Shown one piece after another: positions 40,740 through 50,893 of a stretch of DNA of 64,000 nt; the first letter of the stretch is position 1; each line of letters starts with the position of its first letter. The stretch comes from Aureimonas altamirensis (GTDB taxonomy: Bacteria > Pseudomonadota > Alphaproteobacteria > Rhizobiales > Rhizobiaceae). The stretch covers positions 62,001 to 126,000 of the forward strand of contig NZ_BBWQ01000012.1 of assembly GCF_001463885.1 (NCBI RefSeq). The letters run 5' to 3'. Both the position numbers and the translations under genes were made by a program. Under the pieces are notes generated by a model, which did not search any database, had not been told where the DNA came from, and worked only from the letters and a program-made list of their open reading frames with translations.

Positions 40740-41402
40740 CTACTTGCCGCGGCGCTTCAACAGGAAGACAGCCTGCTGGCCGAACAGGTTCCAGAACGCC
40801 CATGGCAGGCGCATGCCCATGCGCTGCCCGGTGGAATCGAGGGCTATGGCCGATTCCACCTCCGCGTCCACCTCGCGCGTCAGATCGACGAAGTCGCGGA
40901 TGGTGCAGAAATGGATGTTGGGCGTGTCGTACCAGCTATAGGCCAGGTTGCGCGTGACGGGCATGCGTCCCTTGGCCATCAGCGACAGGCGCACCGACCA
41001 ATGTCCGAAATTGGGAAAGGACACGACGGCGCGCCGACCGATCCTGAGAAGCTCGCTCAACACGGCTTTCGGGTTTTGCGTCGCCTGGATGGTCTGCGAC
41101 AGGATGACGTAGTCGAAGGCGTCGTCCGGATAGTGGATGAGATCGCGGTCGGCATCGCCCTGCACGACGGACAGCCCGCGCGCCACCGCCTCGTTGACGC
41201 CCTGCTGGCTGATTTCCATGCCACGCGCGTCCACGCCGCGCTGGCGCTCCAGCAGCGCCAGAAGGCTGCCGTCGCCGCAGCCGACATCCAGTACGCGGCC
41301 GCCGCGCTGCACGAGGTCCGCGATCAGCGCAAGGTCGACGCGGACATTGGCGTCGGCCGCCACGATCTGGCTTGTCGCCTGGGGTAATTCCGTGTCGCTC
41401 AT
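40740..41402 (-). CDS. metW: Methionine biosynthesis protein MetW
   Basis: The protein has 220 residues. MetW is a SAM-methyltransferase-fold protein that associates with MetX and is needed for full homoserine acetylation in many proteobacteria. Its motif I is [18 protein letters not shown], and further marks are [14 protein letters not shown] and [15 protein letters not shown]. The ATG overlaps the metX stop by 4 bp, showing tight translational coupling, which fits complex formation. Confidence 0.95.
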   Translation of the reverse strand: MSDTELPQATSQIVAADANVRVDLALIADLVQRGGRVLDVGCGDGSLLALLERQRGVDARGMEISQQGVNEAVARGLSVVQGDADRDLIHYPDDAFDYVILSQTIQATQNPKAVLSELLRIGRRAVVSFPNFGHWSVRLSLMAKGRMPVTRNLAYSWYDTPNIHFCTIRDFVDLTREVDAEVESAIALDSTGQRMGMRLPWAFWNLFGQQAVFLLKRRGK

Positions 41403-42589
41403 AGCTGTCCCTGTCGCAGCCCCCTGGCCCGTGCGGCGGACGACAGGAACCCATCGACCGCGGCGTAGAAGACGGGCTCGTCCAGAAGGAAGGCATCGTG
41501 GCCCTTGTCGGTCTCTACCTCGACAAAGGAGACCGAGGCCGCGGCCGCGTTCAACGCATGCACGACGGCGCGGCTTTCCTCCGTGGGGAAGAGCCAGTCC
41601 GACGAAAACGACACCAGGCAGAACCTTGTGCGCGTACGTGCGAAGGCATCGGCCAGCCGGCCGCCGTAATCGGCGGCGATGTCGAAATAGTCCATGGCGC
41701 GGGTAAGGTACAGATAGGCATTGGCGTCGAACCGGTCGACGAAGCTGGTGCCCTGATGGCGCAGATAGCTTTCGATCTGGAAGTCGGCCTCGAAGCCGAA
41801 GCCGAGCGAGTCCCTGTCCTGCAGGTTCCGGCCGAACTTGCGCTGCAGCGCCGCCTCGGAAAGGTAGGTCACATGGGCGGCCATGCGCGCCACGGCCAGC
41901 CCCTTGTGCGGCCGCACGCCGCCCTCGATGTAACGCCCGCTCTGCCAGTCCGGATCGGCCATGACGGCCTGTCGCCCGACCTCGTGGAAGGCGATGTTCT
42001 GCGAGGAATGGCGTGCGCCGGTAGCGATGGGCAGCGCGCAGAAGACCCGCTCCGGGTAGGCCACCGTCCACTGCAGGCACTGCATGCCGCCCATGGAGCC
42101 GCCGATGACGGCGAATAGCTGGTCGATGCCGAGCCGGTCGATCAGCATCGCCTGTGCACGCACCATGTCGGCGATCGTCAGCACCGGCAGGTCCAGCGCA
42201 TAGGGCAGGCCCGTGGTCGGATCGATGCTGGCAGGGCCCGTGGAGCCCATGCAGGAGCCGATGACATTGGAGCAGACGACGAAATAGCGGTCCGTGTCGA
42301 TGGGCTTGCCCGGCCCGATCAAGGACGACCACCAGCCCGGCTTGCCGGTGACCGGATTGCGGCTCGCCGCATACTGGTCACCCGTCAGCGCATGGCAGAC
42401 ATAGATGGCGTTCGATTTGTCGGCGTTGAGCTGGCCCCACGTCTCGTAAGCGATATCGAAGGGCGACAGCACCTGCCCGGCATCCAGCGTCAGGGGCTGG
42501 TCGGCCCCGAAATGCGCCACTTTGCTGGAGGGCTGGCGTGCCTCCCGCAAGCTGAGGCTGGCCACCTCGGTCATGGAGGGAGCGTTCAT
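41399..42589 (-). CDS. metX: Homoserine O-acetyltransferase
   Basis: This 396-residue alpha/beta-hydrolase catalyses the first committed step of methionine synthesis from homoserine. The nucleophile elbow is [12 protein letters not shown], and the Asp and His of the triad fall in the C-terminal part ([11 protein letters not shown] and GHDAFLLDE). In alphaproteobacteria the family uses acetyl-CoA. It is followed by metW. Upstream 42590-42726 is divergent with the chorismate mutase gene; I did not find a SAM-II consensus there. Confidence 0.96.
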   Translation of the reverse strand: MNAPSMTEVASLSLREARQPSSKVAHFGADQPLTLDAGQVLSPFDIAYETWGQLNADKSNAIYVCHALTGDQYAASRNPVTGKPGWWSSLIGPGKPIDTDRYFVVCSNVIGSCMGSTGPASIDPTTGLPYALDLPVLTIADMVRAQAMLIDRLGIDQLFAVIGGSMGGMQCLQWTVAYPERVFCALPIATGARHSSQNIAFHEVGRQAVMADPDWQSGRYIEGGVRPHKGLAVARMAAHVTYLSEAALQRKFGRNLQDRDSLGFGFEADFQIESYLRHQGTSFVDRFDANAYLYLTRAMDYFDIAADYGGRLADAFARTRTRFCLVSFSSDWLFPTEESRAVVHALNAAAASVSFVEVETDKGHDAFLLDEPVFYAAVDGFLSSAARARGLRQGQL

Positions 42590-42726
42590 CGCATGTCGTA
42601 CCCGACTTGATCAGGCCCCTCTGCTACCGACATGGCCCGGATAGATCAACGCTTCTTTGCAACCGTTGCGGCAGCTGTGTAGGACTTTCGCCAGACGAAG
42701 GACAGTCAGGCGCGGGAAGGGCAGAC

Positions 42727-43497
42727 ATGGCGAACGGGCAGGCCGGCGATGCGACGAAGCTTTCGGAACTGAGGGCCAAGATCGACGCCATAGACGAATC
42801 CATCCACCATCTCCTGATGCAGCGGGCAACCGTGATCGACGAGTTGATCGCCGCCAAGGGCACGCAGAAACACGGCGCGGCCTTCCGCCCCGGCCGCGAG
42901 GCGGACATGATGCACCGCCTGGTTGCCCGGCATCGCGGGCACCTGCCGATCACCGCCGTCGAGCATCTCTGGCGCGAGATCATCTCCACCTTCACGGCAC
43001 TGCAGGCGCCCTTCGAGGTTGCCGTATCGACGGCAGGCGACATCGCCGCCGCCGTGGATACGGCGCGGTTCACCTGCGGGTTCTCGGTGCCCATGCACCT
43101 CGTGGACAATGCTTCGGCCGCCATCGACCGCGTGGAAAAGGGCGACGACTGGCTCGGTATCGTCATGCTGAAGGAGAATTCCGGTGCATGGTGGCAGAGG
43201 CTCGGTCGCGCCTCCATCGTCGCGCGCCTTCCCTTCATCGAGCAGGATGGCCGCCCCGCCGGCGAGCCTGCCTTGGTGCTGGCGCCACCGCTGGCCGACC
43301 CCGTCCCCTTCGAGATCGAGTGCCATGTGATCGAAGGCGACGGCACGGAGCTGGCAGAGGGGTTCACCGTCCTGGCCAGCGCCGAAGGCAGTTGCCTGGT
43401 TGCCGGCCCGCGCGGCGTGCGGCCGGTTTCGGCCGACCGCTTGGAAACGCTCGACATTCGCCCGGTCGGGGGCTATGCCGCTCCCTTGCGGGCATAG
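42727..43497 (+). CDS. Chorismate mutase
   Basis: The protein has 256 residues. The AroQ-type domain is at the N-terminus (about 10-100): [33 protein letters not shown] and the C-helix [12 protein letters not shown]. It converts chorismate to prephenate. The C-terminal 150 residues are a separate domain of the kind found in alphaproteobacterial chorismate mutases, with no obvious prephenate dehydratase motif. hisC follows after 28 bp, so it belongs to the tyrosine/phenylalanine gene block. Confidence 0.92.
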   Translation: MANGQAGDATKLSELRAKIDAIDESIHHLLMQRATVIDELIAAKGTQKHGAAFRPGREADMMHRLVARHRGHLPITAVEHLWREIISTFTALQAPFEVAVSTAGDIAAAVDTARFTCGFSVPMHLVDNASAAIDRVEKGDDWLGIVMLKENSGAWWQRLGRASIVARLPFIEQDGRPAGEPALVLAPPLADPVPFEIECHVIEGDGTELAEGFTVLASAEGSCLVAGPRGVRPVSADRLETLDIRPVGGYAAPLRA

Positions 43498-43525
43498 CCT
43501 GTGCGACGATTGTAAGGATAAGACG

Positions 43526-44629
43526 ATGCAGGGCCTGACGAAGGCGCCGGCGCCACGGCCGGGAGTGTTGGACATCGAAGCCTATGTGCCCGGCAAGAGC
43601 CACGCGCCGGCCGGTGTCCGCCTGCACAAGCTGTCATCCAACGAAACGCCGCTCGGGCCCTCCCCGGAGGTCGCCGCCGCGATCGCCGAGGCGAGCCGCC
43701 ACCTGGAACTGTATCCCGATCCGCAGGCTACCGCCTTGAAGGCGGCGCTGGCCGAGCGCTATGGCCTGAACCCGCAGCGCATCGTCTGCGGCAACGGTTC
43801 CGACGAGGTGCTGAGCCTTCTCGCGCAGACCTATCTGCACGATGGCGACGAAGGCATCTACACCGAGCACGGCTTCCTTCTGCACCGGACGGCCATCCTG
43901 GCCACCGGGGCAACCGCCGTCATGGCGCCCGAACGCGATGCCCATGTCGACGTGGATGCGATCCTGGAACGTGTCACCGCCCGCACGCGCATGGTCTACA
44001 TCGCCAATCCCGGCAACCCGACGGGCACCTATGTCCCGTTCGACGAAATCCGCCGCCTGCATGCCGGCCTGCCGGCCGACTGCGTGCTGGTGCTGGATGC
44101 CGCCTATGCCGAATATGTCCGCCGCAACGACTACGAAGCCGGGATCGAGCTCGTGTCGAGCGCCGACAATGTGGTGATGACGCGCACCTTCTCGAAGATT
44201 CATGGCCTCGCCTCGCTGCGCGTCGGCTGGATGTACGTGCCGGAAGGCATCGCCGATGCCGTCGAGCGCATTCGCGGACCGTTCAATCTCAACGCACTCG
44301 GCATTGCCGCCGCCGCGGCCGCCATCCGCGACCGCGCCCATGTGGAGCGCACCATTGCCCACAACAATGGCTGGATCGTGCGGCTGACCGAGGCCCTGGA
44401 AGGGCTCGGCCTTCGCGTCTCCCCCAGCGTCACCAACTTCGTGCTGATCCACTTTCCGCAAACGCCGGGCAAGAGCGCGGCCGAGGCCGACGCCTTCCTG
44501 ACGCAGCGCGGCTACATCCTGCGCCGTGTCGGCGGCTATGGGTTCCCCAACGCGCTCCGTATGACGATCGGCAGCGACGAAGCCAATGACGGTGTCGTCG
44601 CGGCTTTGACAGAGTTCCTGGGCCGATGA
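43526..44629 (+). CDS. hisC: Histidinol-phosphate/aromatic aminotransferase
   Basis: This 367-residue PLP-dependent fold-type I aminotransferase has its Schiff-base Lys in [13 protein letters not shown] (about residue 224). [10 protein letters not shown] and LDAAYAEYV hold the phosphate and PLP-binding residues. HisC homologues in this gene context commonly also transaminate prephenate or aromatic keto acids, so a dual histidine/tyrosine role is likely. The ATG at 43526 follows AAGGATAAGACG. The stop overlaps the next start by 4 bp. Confidence 0.92.
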   Translation: MQGLTKAPAPRPGVLDIEAYVPGKSHAPAGVRLHKLSSNETPLGPSPEVAAAIAEASRHLELYPDPQATALKAALAERYGLNPQRIVCGNGSDEVLSLLAQTYLHDGDEGIYTEHGFLLHRTAILATGATAVMAPERDAHVDVDAILERVTARTRMVYIANPGNPTGTYVPFDEIRRLHAGLPADCVLVLDAAYAEYVRRNDYEAGIELVSSADNVVMTRTFSKIHGLASLRVGWMYVPEGIADAVERIRGPFNLNALGIAAAAAAIRDRAHVERTIAHNNGWIVRLTEALEGLGLRVSPSVTNFVLIHFPQTPGKSAAEADAFLTQRGYILRRVGGYGFPNALRMTIGSDEANDGVVAALTEFLGR

Positions 44630-45591
44630 GCGAACCTCTTTTCGAACGCGTCGCGCTGATCGGCATCGGGCTGATCGGCTCTTCCATCGCCATCAACGCC
44701 AAAAAGCGCGGACTGGCGCGGCATGTGGCCATTGCCACCCGCCGCCCGGAAACGCTGGCGCGCGCCGAAGAGCTTGAGCTGGGCGACAGCTATCACGCCG
44801 ACTTCGCCGAAGCGGTGTCGGGTGCCGACCTCGTCATTCTGTGCGTGCCGGTGGGCGCCTGCGGCGCGGTATCCGCGCTTATTGCCCCCAGCCTTGCCAA
44901 GGGCGCCATCGTCAGCGATGTCGGCTCAGTGAAGGGCTCCGTCGTGGAAGCGATGCGTCCCAACCTGCCGGCGCATGTGCATTTCGTGCCAGGTCACCCG
45001 ATCGCGGGCACGGAGCAGTCCGGCCCGGATGCCGGCTTCCTCGAACTCTTCGAAAACCGCTGGACGATCCTGACCCCGGTCGAGGGCACGGACGAGGCGG
45101 CGGTGCAGCGGCTGCGGGCCTTCTGGGAGGGCATGGGCTCCATGGTGGAGACGATGACGCCCGAGCACCACGATCTGGTGCTGGCCATCGTCAGCCACGT
45201 GCCGCACCTCATCGCCTTCAACATCGTCGGCACGGCGGCGGACCTCGAAACGGTGACGCAATCCGAAGTCATCAAGTTTTCGGCCTCCGGCTTCCGCGAT
45301 TTCACGCGTATCGCAGCCTCCGACCCGACCATGTGGCGCGATGTCTTCCTGACCAATCGCGACGCGGTGCTGGAGATGCTGGCCCGGTTTTCGGAAGACC
45401 TCGCATCGCTGCAGCGCGCCATCCGCTGGGGCGACGGGGATGCCCTCTTCGACCTGTTCACCCGCACGCGCGCCATCCGGCGATCGATCATCGCGGCCGG
45501 ACAGGATACGGCCGACGCCGATTTCGGCCGTCAGCCGCATCGCCGCGACGGCTGGAACGAGGCAGCGGGGGCGGACGGCAAGATTCGCTGA
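44626..45591 (+). CDS. Prephenate/arogenate dehydrogenase family protein (TyrA/TyrC)
   Basis: The protein has 321 residues. The N-terminal NAD(P)-binding motif is [20 protein letters not shown]. It is followed by VGSVKG and the catalytic-His region [16 protein letters not shown], and the helical dimerisation domain contains [17 protein letters not shown]. It oxidatively decarboxylates prephenate or arogenate on the way to tyrosine. It is the third gene of the coupled chorismate mutase-hisC-dehydrogenase run. Confidence 0.93.
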   Translation: MSEPLFERVALIGIGLIGSSIAINAKKRGLARHVAIATRRPETLARAEELELGDSYHADFAEAVSGADLVILCVPVGACGAVSALIAPSLAKGAIVSDVGSVKGSVVEAMRPNLPAHVHFVPGHPIAGTEQSGPDAGFLELFENRWTILTPVEGTDEAAVQRLRAFWEGMGSMVETMTPEHHDLVLAIVSHVPHLIAFNIVGTAADLETVTQSEVIKFSASGFRDFTRIAASDPTMWRDVFLTNRDAVLEMLARFSEDLASLQRAIRWGDGDALFDLFTRTRAIRRSIIAAGQDTADADFGRQPHRRDGWNEAAGADGKIR

Positions 45592-45618
45592 CCAGGTGCG
45601 GTCGGCGTGGAGAAAGCA

Positions 45619-46812
45619 ATGACGACGACAACCGGAATCAAGGGTACCACGCAGACATTGCCGATCATCGTGGCGGTCAGTCTCTGCCACATGCTCAACG
45701 ACATCATGCAATCGCTGCTTCCGGCGATCTATCCGCTGCTGAAGGTCGAGTTCGACCTGACCTTCGCGCAGATCGGCTTTCTGACGCTGGCCTTCCAGAT
45801 CACCGCCTCGCTGCTGCAGCCCGCCATCGGCATCATCACCGACAAGCGCCCGATGCCCTACTCGCTGCCCTTCGGCATGGGATCGACGCTGATCGGCCTG
45901 ATCCTCCTGTCGCAGGCGCACACCTATCCGATGCTGGTGTTCGGCGCCTGCCTGATCGGCTTCGGCTCGGCCATCTTCCATCCGGAGGCGTCGCGCGTCG
46001 CACGCCTTGCCTCGGGCGGGCGCTTCGGCTTCGCGCAATCCTTCTTCCAGGTGGGCGGCAATGCCGGCTCCGCGGCCGGCCCCCTGCTTGCCGCCTTCAT
46101 CGTGGTGCCGAACGGCCAGAAAAGCGTTGCGCTGTTCGCCATCGTCGCGTTGCTCGGGATGCTGATCCTGTCATGGACGGCGCGCTGGTACGCGGCGCAG
46201 CAAAGGGCCATGCGTGGCCGCCCGGCCGCATCCCAGGCGCTGCCGCTGCCTCGCAACACGGTGGTGATGGCCATCATCATCCTTGTGGCGCTGACCCTGG
46301 TCAAGAACGTCTACATGGCCAGCTTCTCGAGCTATTTCACCTTCTACGTCATCGACCGCTTCGGTCTCGGCATTCAAAGTGCGCAGTTGATGCTGTTCCT
46401 GTTCCTGGCGTCGGCCGCGGTGGGCACGCTGGTCGGCGGCCCCTTCGGCGACCGGTTCGGCGCGCGCTTCGTGATCTGGTTCTCGATCCTCGGCGTCATA
46501 CCGTTTGCGCTGCTGCTGCCCTACGCCAACCTGTTCTTCACGGGCGTTTTGGCGGTCATCATCGGTCTCGTGCTGGCGTCGGCGTTCCCCGCCATCGTGG
46601 TATTCGCCCAGGAATTGCTGCCCGGCCGCATCGGCTTCGTGGCCGGGCTTTTCTTCGGCTTCGCATTCGGCGCCGGCGGGCTGGGCGCGGCCATGCTGGG
46701 CGGGCTGGCGGACAGCCAGGGCATCGAAACGGTCTACACCCTGACGTCCTATCTGCCGCTGCTGGGCCTCGTCACCATCCTGCTGCCAAGGGTGGAGCGG
46801 CCGGCCGAGTAA
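45619..46812 (+). CDS. MFS transporter, fosmidomycin-resistance (Fsr) type
   Basis: This 397-residue protein has about twelve membrane helices. SLCHMLNDIMQSLLPAIYPL is characteristic of Fsr-like proteins, and the MFS A-motif variant GIITDKRPMP lies in the loop after helix 2. GFGSAIFHPEASRVARLASG is also typical. Such exporters can confer fosmidomycin resistance when overexpressed; the native substrate is unknown. GGAGAAAGC lies before the ATG at 45619. It converges with the opine-dehydrogenase-family gene, 3 bp apart, and may not belong to that system. Confidence 0.9.
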   Translation: MTTTTGIKGTTQTLPIIVAVSLCHMLNDIMQSLLPAIYPLLKVEFDLTFAQIGFLTLAFQITASLLQPAIGIITDKRPMPYSLPFGMGSTLIGLILLSQAHTYPMLVFGACLIGFGSAIFHPEASRVARLASGGRFGFAQSFFQVGGNAGSAAGPLLAAFIVVPNGQKSVALFAIVALLGMLILSWTARWYAAQQRAMRGRPAASQALPLPRNTVVMAIIILVALTLVKNVYMASFSSYFTFYVIDRFGLGIQSAQLMLFLFLASAAVGTLVGGPFGDRFGARFVIWFSILGVIPFALLLPYANLFFTGVLAVIIGLVLASAFPAIVVFAQELLPGRIGFVAGLFFGFAFGAGGLGAAMLGGLADSQGIETVYTLTSYLPLLGLVTILLPRVERPAE

Positions 46813-46815
46813 GCC

Positions 46816-47886
46816 TCAGTAGCCGGATCGCGCCAGCGCCTCCAGCCGGTCGCGATCCAGCGTTGCGAAGTCCAGTGCCGGCAAAAGGTCGTTGTCGGCA
46901 GTCAGGTCGCGCCCGGCGGCTGCCGAGAAGATGGCGATCCCGGCTTCATGCAGCGTTGCCGGACGGCCGACCACGCGGCCCAGAAGCGCCGTCGGATACA
47001 GGCCGAAGGGTACATCCTCGTAGATGTAGCGGCTGTCCATAGTCGACGGGCCGGACGTTACATGGCCGTTACGGAACATTTCCTGGTTCATGGTCGAAAC
47101 GTCGTTTTCCGGCACGTGGAATGACAGCGAGAAGTGCTGGCGCACGGTGCGTACGGAAAGGCCGAAGCTTTCCGCGATGGCCAGCCGCTCCGCGTCCAGC
47201 GCCTCGATGAAGCGGCCGACCGCCGGAGTCACGTGCTCGGCCTGCCCCCAGGTCTCACCCTTTTCCATGCGCGTCAGGTTGAGCAGCGCGATGCCAAGGT
47301 GGTTCTGCGGGTTCAGGTTGGACAGCGCGATGGCCATCAGCCCGTCGCGCGGCACGAAGCGGTCGCCGAACAGCTCCGTCAACAAGCGGATAGCCGAATC
47401 GCCATCCCAGGCGCCAAGCGTCGCGTAGTCGATCTTCTTGCGGAGCGTGGAGACGTTTACCGTCTCGTCGCCCGCCATCCGGCCCGTCGTCAATGTCGTG
47501 CCCCAGACGATCATCGGCACCGATACGCCGCGGGCCGCAAGCAGCCTGGAAAGATAGAGCGCGCCGAACGAGGCGTGCGAGCTGAAGATCACGGGTTGAC
47601 CATTGCTCAGATACGGCGCCACCGCGTCGAGTACCATGCGGTGGCCATAGGCCGGCAAGGCCACCAGCACGGCATCCTTGCCGGAAACGGCCTCCTCGGC
47701 ATTAGCCGCCACGGACACCGTGAACGAGCCTTCGACAGCGCCCTTCGCCGTCAGCGGTATACCCTCTCCCAACCTGCCCAGTCGGCGGCCCGAGGGCGAC
47801 CAGAGGGTCGGCTCGTGGCCGTTCTGCGCAAGATACGCCGCAGCTCCGCCGGCGATTGCGCCCGCACCCAGAATTCCGATCTTCAT
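46816..47886 (-). CDS. NAD(P)-dependent octopine/nopaline (opine) dehydrogenase family protein
   Basis: The protein has 356 residues. A Rossmann domain opens ILGAGAIAGGAAAYLAQNGH, and the C-terminal helical opine-dehydrogenase domain includes LSNLNPQNHLGIALLNLTRM, which carries the catalytic His (NPQNHLG), and FSLSFHVPENDVSTMNQEMF. Family members join an amino acid to a keto acid reductively, or run the reverse. Here the reverse, breaking down an opine-like compound, is suggested by the divergent opine/polyamine-type importer. No transposon, T-DNA or plasmid signs are nearby. Confidence 0.87.
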   Translation of the reverse strand: MKIGILGAGAIAGGAAAYLAQNGHEPTLWSPSGRRLGRLGEGIPLTAKGAVEGSFTVSVAANAEEAVSGKDAVLVALPAYGHRMVLDAVAPYLSNGQPVIFSSHASFGALYLSRLLAARGVSVPMIVWGTTLTTGRMAGDETVNVSTLRKKIDYATLGAWDGDSAIRLLTELFGDRFVPRDGLMAIALSNLNPQNHLGIALLNLTRMEKGETWGQAEHVTPAVGRFIEALDAERLAIAESFGLSVRTVRQHFSLSFHVPENDVSTMNQEMFRNGHVTSGPSTMDSRYIYEDVPFGLYPTALLGRVVGRPATLHEAGIAIFSAAAGRDLTADNDLLPALDFATLDRDRLEALARSGY

Positions 47887-47937
47887 GATTAACCCTTAAT
47901 GCCGTTTTTGACATGGCTGCCCATTGCTGGGTGCACA

Positions 47938-47964
47938 TTGTGCAACTAAAGGTTTGTGCATAAT
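47938..47964 (+). promoter_or_regulatory. Promoter/operator candidate with repeated TTGTGCA
   Basis: TTGTGCA occurs twice as a direct repeat (47938-47944 and 47954-47960). The second copy runs into CATAAT, a -10-like hexamer. The site lies in the divergent region between the opine-dehydrogenase gene and the importer operon. No dedicated regulator is encoded next to it. Confidence 0.4.
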
Positions 47965-47998
47965 CTGGGCAACAGAATTTCGATCAGGAGATGTTGGG

Positions 47999-49105
47999 AT
48001 GAATTTCGAACGGCCGAGCAGGCGCACCACCCTGAAGCTTTTGGGCGGCGCCGCGGGCGTCCTGGCGACCCCCTACATAATCCGCCCCCGTCCGTCCTGG
48101 GCCCAGTCGAATACGCTGAACATCACCACCTACGACAAGTTCATCCCGCAGGATTTCCTGGACCGGTTCCAGAGCGAAACCGGCATCAATGTGCAGATCC
48201 GGCTGACCGACGACCAGGGCAAGCAGTACAACCTGCTGGCGGCCGAGGGCGCCAACCCGACGACCGACATCGTCACCGTGGTCGGCCATCGCTATTCGCA
48301 ATTCCTGAGCAGCAACCTCCTGGCGCCCATCGATACGGGCCGCATCGCAAGCTGGCAGAACCTGATCCCGTCCTACCAGGACGCACCGTGGCTGCGCATC
48401 GACGGCTCGATCTGGGGCCTGCCCATTCTGGCCGGTTTCGAGTGCCTGGCGCGCAATACCGACTATGTCGAGGATGTCGATAGCTGGAGCGTGATGTTCG
48501 ACGAGGCGAACAAGCAGGCGACCTCCTATATCGTCAGCGACTTCCTCTCCATCACCATGAAGTATCTGGGCGACGACGGCGATTACGTCACCTATGTCGA
48601 CAAGCCCGAGGAGGCCCTGGCAGCCACGAACAAGGCGCGCGACTTCCTGATCCAGAACAAGGACAAGGTGCGCCGCTACTACGACGCCGGGTCCGAGGTG
48701 CAGCAGATGTTCATCAACGAAGACATCTATGTCGCGCAGGCCTGGTCCGGCCCAATCTCCAAGCTGATCATGGACGGTCATCCGATCGCCCAGTCGGTGC
48801 CGAAGGAAGGCACCTACGGTTTCGTCTACACCTTCAACGTAGTGAACAACGCGGCCAATGCCGACAATGCCTACAAGTTCCTGGAGGCCATCGCCGCCTC
48901 GCCGGAAGTAGGCGCCGCGATGACGCGGCAGTCGGGCTTCACTTCCACCTTCGCGGGGGTCGACACGATCCTGAACGAGCGGGAGCGCGCCGCGTCCGTG
49001 CTGCCGCCCGAGCAGGTCGAGCGGATCACCTTCTTCTCGACCGTCAATCGCGACATGAAGAACCAGATGCTCGACCGCGCCGTGGCCGAAATCAAGGCGG
49101 CCTGA
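47999..49105 (+). CDS. ABC transporter substrate-binding protein (polyamine/opine type), Tat-exported
   Basis: The protein has 368 residues. The N-terminus holds a twin-arginine signal (RPSRRTTLKLLGG, Arg8-Arg9) followed by a short hydrophobic segment and a putative cleavage site near SWAQS. The mature domain is PotD-like: TLNITTYDKFIPQDFLDRF at the start and a ligand region with QAWSGPISKLI. Tat export is common for this group. AGGAG lies seven bases before the ATG at 47999. It is the first gene of the seven-gene operon. Confidence 0.9.
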   Translation: MNFERPSRRTTLKLLGGAAGVLATPYIIRPRPSWAQSNTLNITTYDKFIPQDFLDRFQSETGINVQIRLTDDQGKQYNLLAAEGANPTTDIVTVVGHRYSQFLSSNLLAPIDTGRIASWQNLIPSYQDAPWLRIDGSIWGLPILAGFECLARNTDYVEDVDSWSVMFDEANKQATSYIVSDFLSITMKYLGDDGDYVTYVDKPEEALAATNKARDFLIQNKDKVRRYYDAGSEVQQMFINEDIYVAQAWSGPISKLIMDGHPIAQSVPKEGTYGFVYTFNVVNNAANADNAYKFLEAIAASPEVGAAMTRQSGFTSTFAGVDTILNERERAASVLPPEQVERITFFSTVNRDMKNQMLDRAVAEIKAA

Positions 49106-49109
49106 CCTC

Positions 49110-50102
49110 GTGAGCATGCAGGAAGACGCAAGGGCGGCTCCGGCCGCCGGGGGCGCGGCGCCGACGAAGGTGCGGTATTCCACAGGCTGGGGACGGCTGA
49201 TCGCCTCCCCCCTGTACCGCGGCACGCTCGGCAGCCTCAGTGATAGCCGCGCCGGGCGGCTTCTGCTTCTGTGTTCCGTACCGCTGATATGGCTGGTGGT
49301 CTTCGATCTGGGGCCGGTGTTCCAGCTCTTACGCATCAGCCTCATGAGCCAGTACCCGATCGTGCACGAGGGCGGGTCGGCCTTTACGCTGGACAATTTC
49401 CGCGTCTTCTTTGCCGAACCGCTCTACTTCACGCCCTTGATCCGGTCGGTGATCTTCGCATTCGCGGTTACCGCCGTCACGCTGCTGGTCGTCTATCCGG
49501 TTGCCTACTACATCGCCAAGATCGTCAAGCCGGAAAACCGGACGCGCGCCCTGCTTCTGCTGCTGGTGCCCTTCTGGGCGGGCGAGATCATCCGCACCTA
49601 CGCGGTGATCATGCTGCTCGCCAATCGCGGCGCCATCAACTTCGCGCTGCGCGAGATGGACCTCATCACGCGGCCCATCCCGATGCTGTACAATTACTAC
49701 TCCCTGTCCTTCGGCATGATCTACCTGGTCTGCCTCTATATGCTGCTGCCGCTCTACTCGGCGCTCGAGAAAATCCCGACGCCGCTGCTGCACGCGGCGG
49801 CAGACCTTGGCGCCGGGCCCTTCACGCGGTTTCGGCGCATCATCCTGCCCTTGTCGAAGGACGGTATCGTCTCCGGCTGCTCGCTGGTCTTCCTGACGAC
49901 GATCGGCGTCTTCGCGACGCCCATCCTGCTGGGCGGCCCGTCCACCGGCCTGTTCCCCGAAACCATCGCCTCCTTCTTCCATGGCGCCAGCGACCGCTGG
50001 CCGGTGGGAGCGGCGATGTCGGTGGTGATGCTGGTTCTGTCCCTCGGCATTGCCGGACTGTTCATGCGCATCGTCGGACGCCGCACGGTGAGGTTCAGCT
50101 GA
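49110..50102 (+). CDS. ABC transporter permease (PotB type)
   Basis: The protein has 330 residues with six membrane helices after a longer cytoplasmic N-terminus (about 1-50). The EAA-like loop contains HAAADLGAGPFTRFRRI, which contacts the ATPase. MSQYP and FRVFFAEPLY are typical of PotB/PotH-like permeases. The GTG at 49110 is used; ATG at 49116 is equally possible, and neither has a clear Shine-Dalgarno. The stop overlaps the next ATG by one base (TGATG). Confidence 0.9.
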   Translation: MSMQEDARAAPAAGGAAPTKVRYSTGWGRLIASPLYRGTLGSLSDSRAGRLLLLCSVPLIWLVVFDLGPVFQLLRISLMSQYPIVHEGGSAFTLDNFRVFFAEPLYFTPLIRSVIFAFAVTAVTLLVVYPVAYYIAKIVKPENRTRALLLLLVPFWAGEIIRTYAVIMLLANRGAINFALREMDLITRPIPMLYNYYSLSFGMIYLVCLYMLLPLYSALEKIPTPLLHAAADLGAGPFTRFRRIILPLSKDGIVSGCSLVFLTTIGVFATPILLGGPSTGLFPETIASFFHGASDRWPVGAAMSVVMLVLSLGIAGLFMRIVGRRTVRFS

Positions 50103-50893
50103 TGGGACGCCGTACAGACGGGCCGCGCCTGGCCCTTTCCGCCGTATACTGGCTGTTCGTGCTGTATCTCCTTGGCCCGCTGCTGCTGATGACGGCGCTG
50201 AGCTTCAAGGACGCGAACTTCATCGCCTTTCCCCTCGGCGACGTGACGCTGGGCTGGTACATGCAGGTGGTGCAGGACCAGCAATTCCTGTCGGCGCTCT
50301 GGTACTCCATCGTCATCGCCGTCGCGGTGACGCTTCTGTCCACCATCGTCGGCGTCTGGATCGCCATGCTGATATCGGCCGAGGGCATCTGGCTGCGCAC
50401 CCTCATCTTCGCGCTGGCCTGCCTGCCCGCCGTGGTGCCCGGCATGATCTCGGCCATCTCGATCCGCATCTTCGTGGCGACGCTGGACATTCCCACCGGC
50501 ACGGGCGCCATCATCCTCGGCCACAGCATCCACGCCGTGCCCTTCGTGATGATCATGGCGCTGACCCGGCTGCGCACCATGCCGCCCAACCTTGTGGACG
50601 CCGCACGCGACCTCGGGGCGGATGGCTTCGTCGCCTTCTGGCGCATCACGCTGCCCTACCTGAAGCCGGCGATCTATGGCGGCATGGTCTTTGCCGCGCT
50701 GCTGTCGATCGACGATTTCGTGCGCACCTTCTTCCTGGGCGGGTATCGCACCACCATCCCGATGCTCATGTTCGCCAAGCTCCAAAGCGGCCTGAGCCCG
50801 GATATCAATGCCATGGCGACACTGATCCTGATCGCCACCGCAATCGTCGGCCTCTATGCCGAATATGCGACACGCCGGGCTAGGAGCCGCTGA
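50102..50893 (+). CDS. ABC transporter permease (PotC type)
   Basis: The protein has 263 residues and six membrane helices, opening with ALSAVYWLFVLYLLGPLLL. The EAA loop reads LVDAARDLGADGFVAFWRI. PotC-type features include SFKDANFIAFPL and SIDDFVRTFFLGGYRTTIP. It overlaps the preceding permease gene by one base and abuts the ATPase gene, so all subunits are translated together. Confidence 0.92.
   Translation: MGRRTDGPRLALSAVYWLFVLYLLGPLLLMTALSFKDANFIAFPLGDVTLGWYMQVVQDQQFLSALWYSIVIAVAVTLLSTIVGVWIAMLISAEGIWLRTLIFALACLPAVVPGMISAISIRIFVATLDIPTGTGAIILGHSIHAVPFVMIMALTRLRTMPPNLVDAARDLGADGFVAFWRITLPYLKPAIYGGMVFAALLSIDDFVRTFFLGGYRTTIPMLMFAKLQSGLSPDINAMATLILIATAIVGLYAEYATRRARSR

Noticed and set aside
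42590-42726. Possible SAM-II riboswitch upstream of metX
   Set aside because: Alphaproteobacterial metX genes often have one, but I could not find the conserved GGTGATTT or GCTAAAG elements. Only a weak TTGATC/GATCAA inverted repeat is present, at about 42607-42649.
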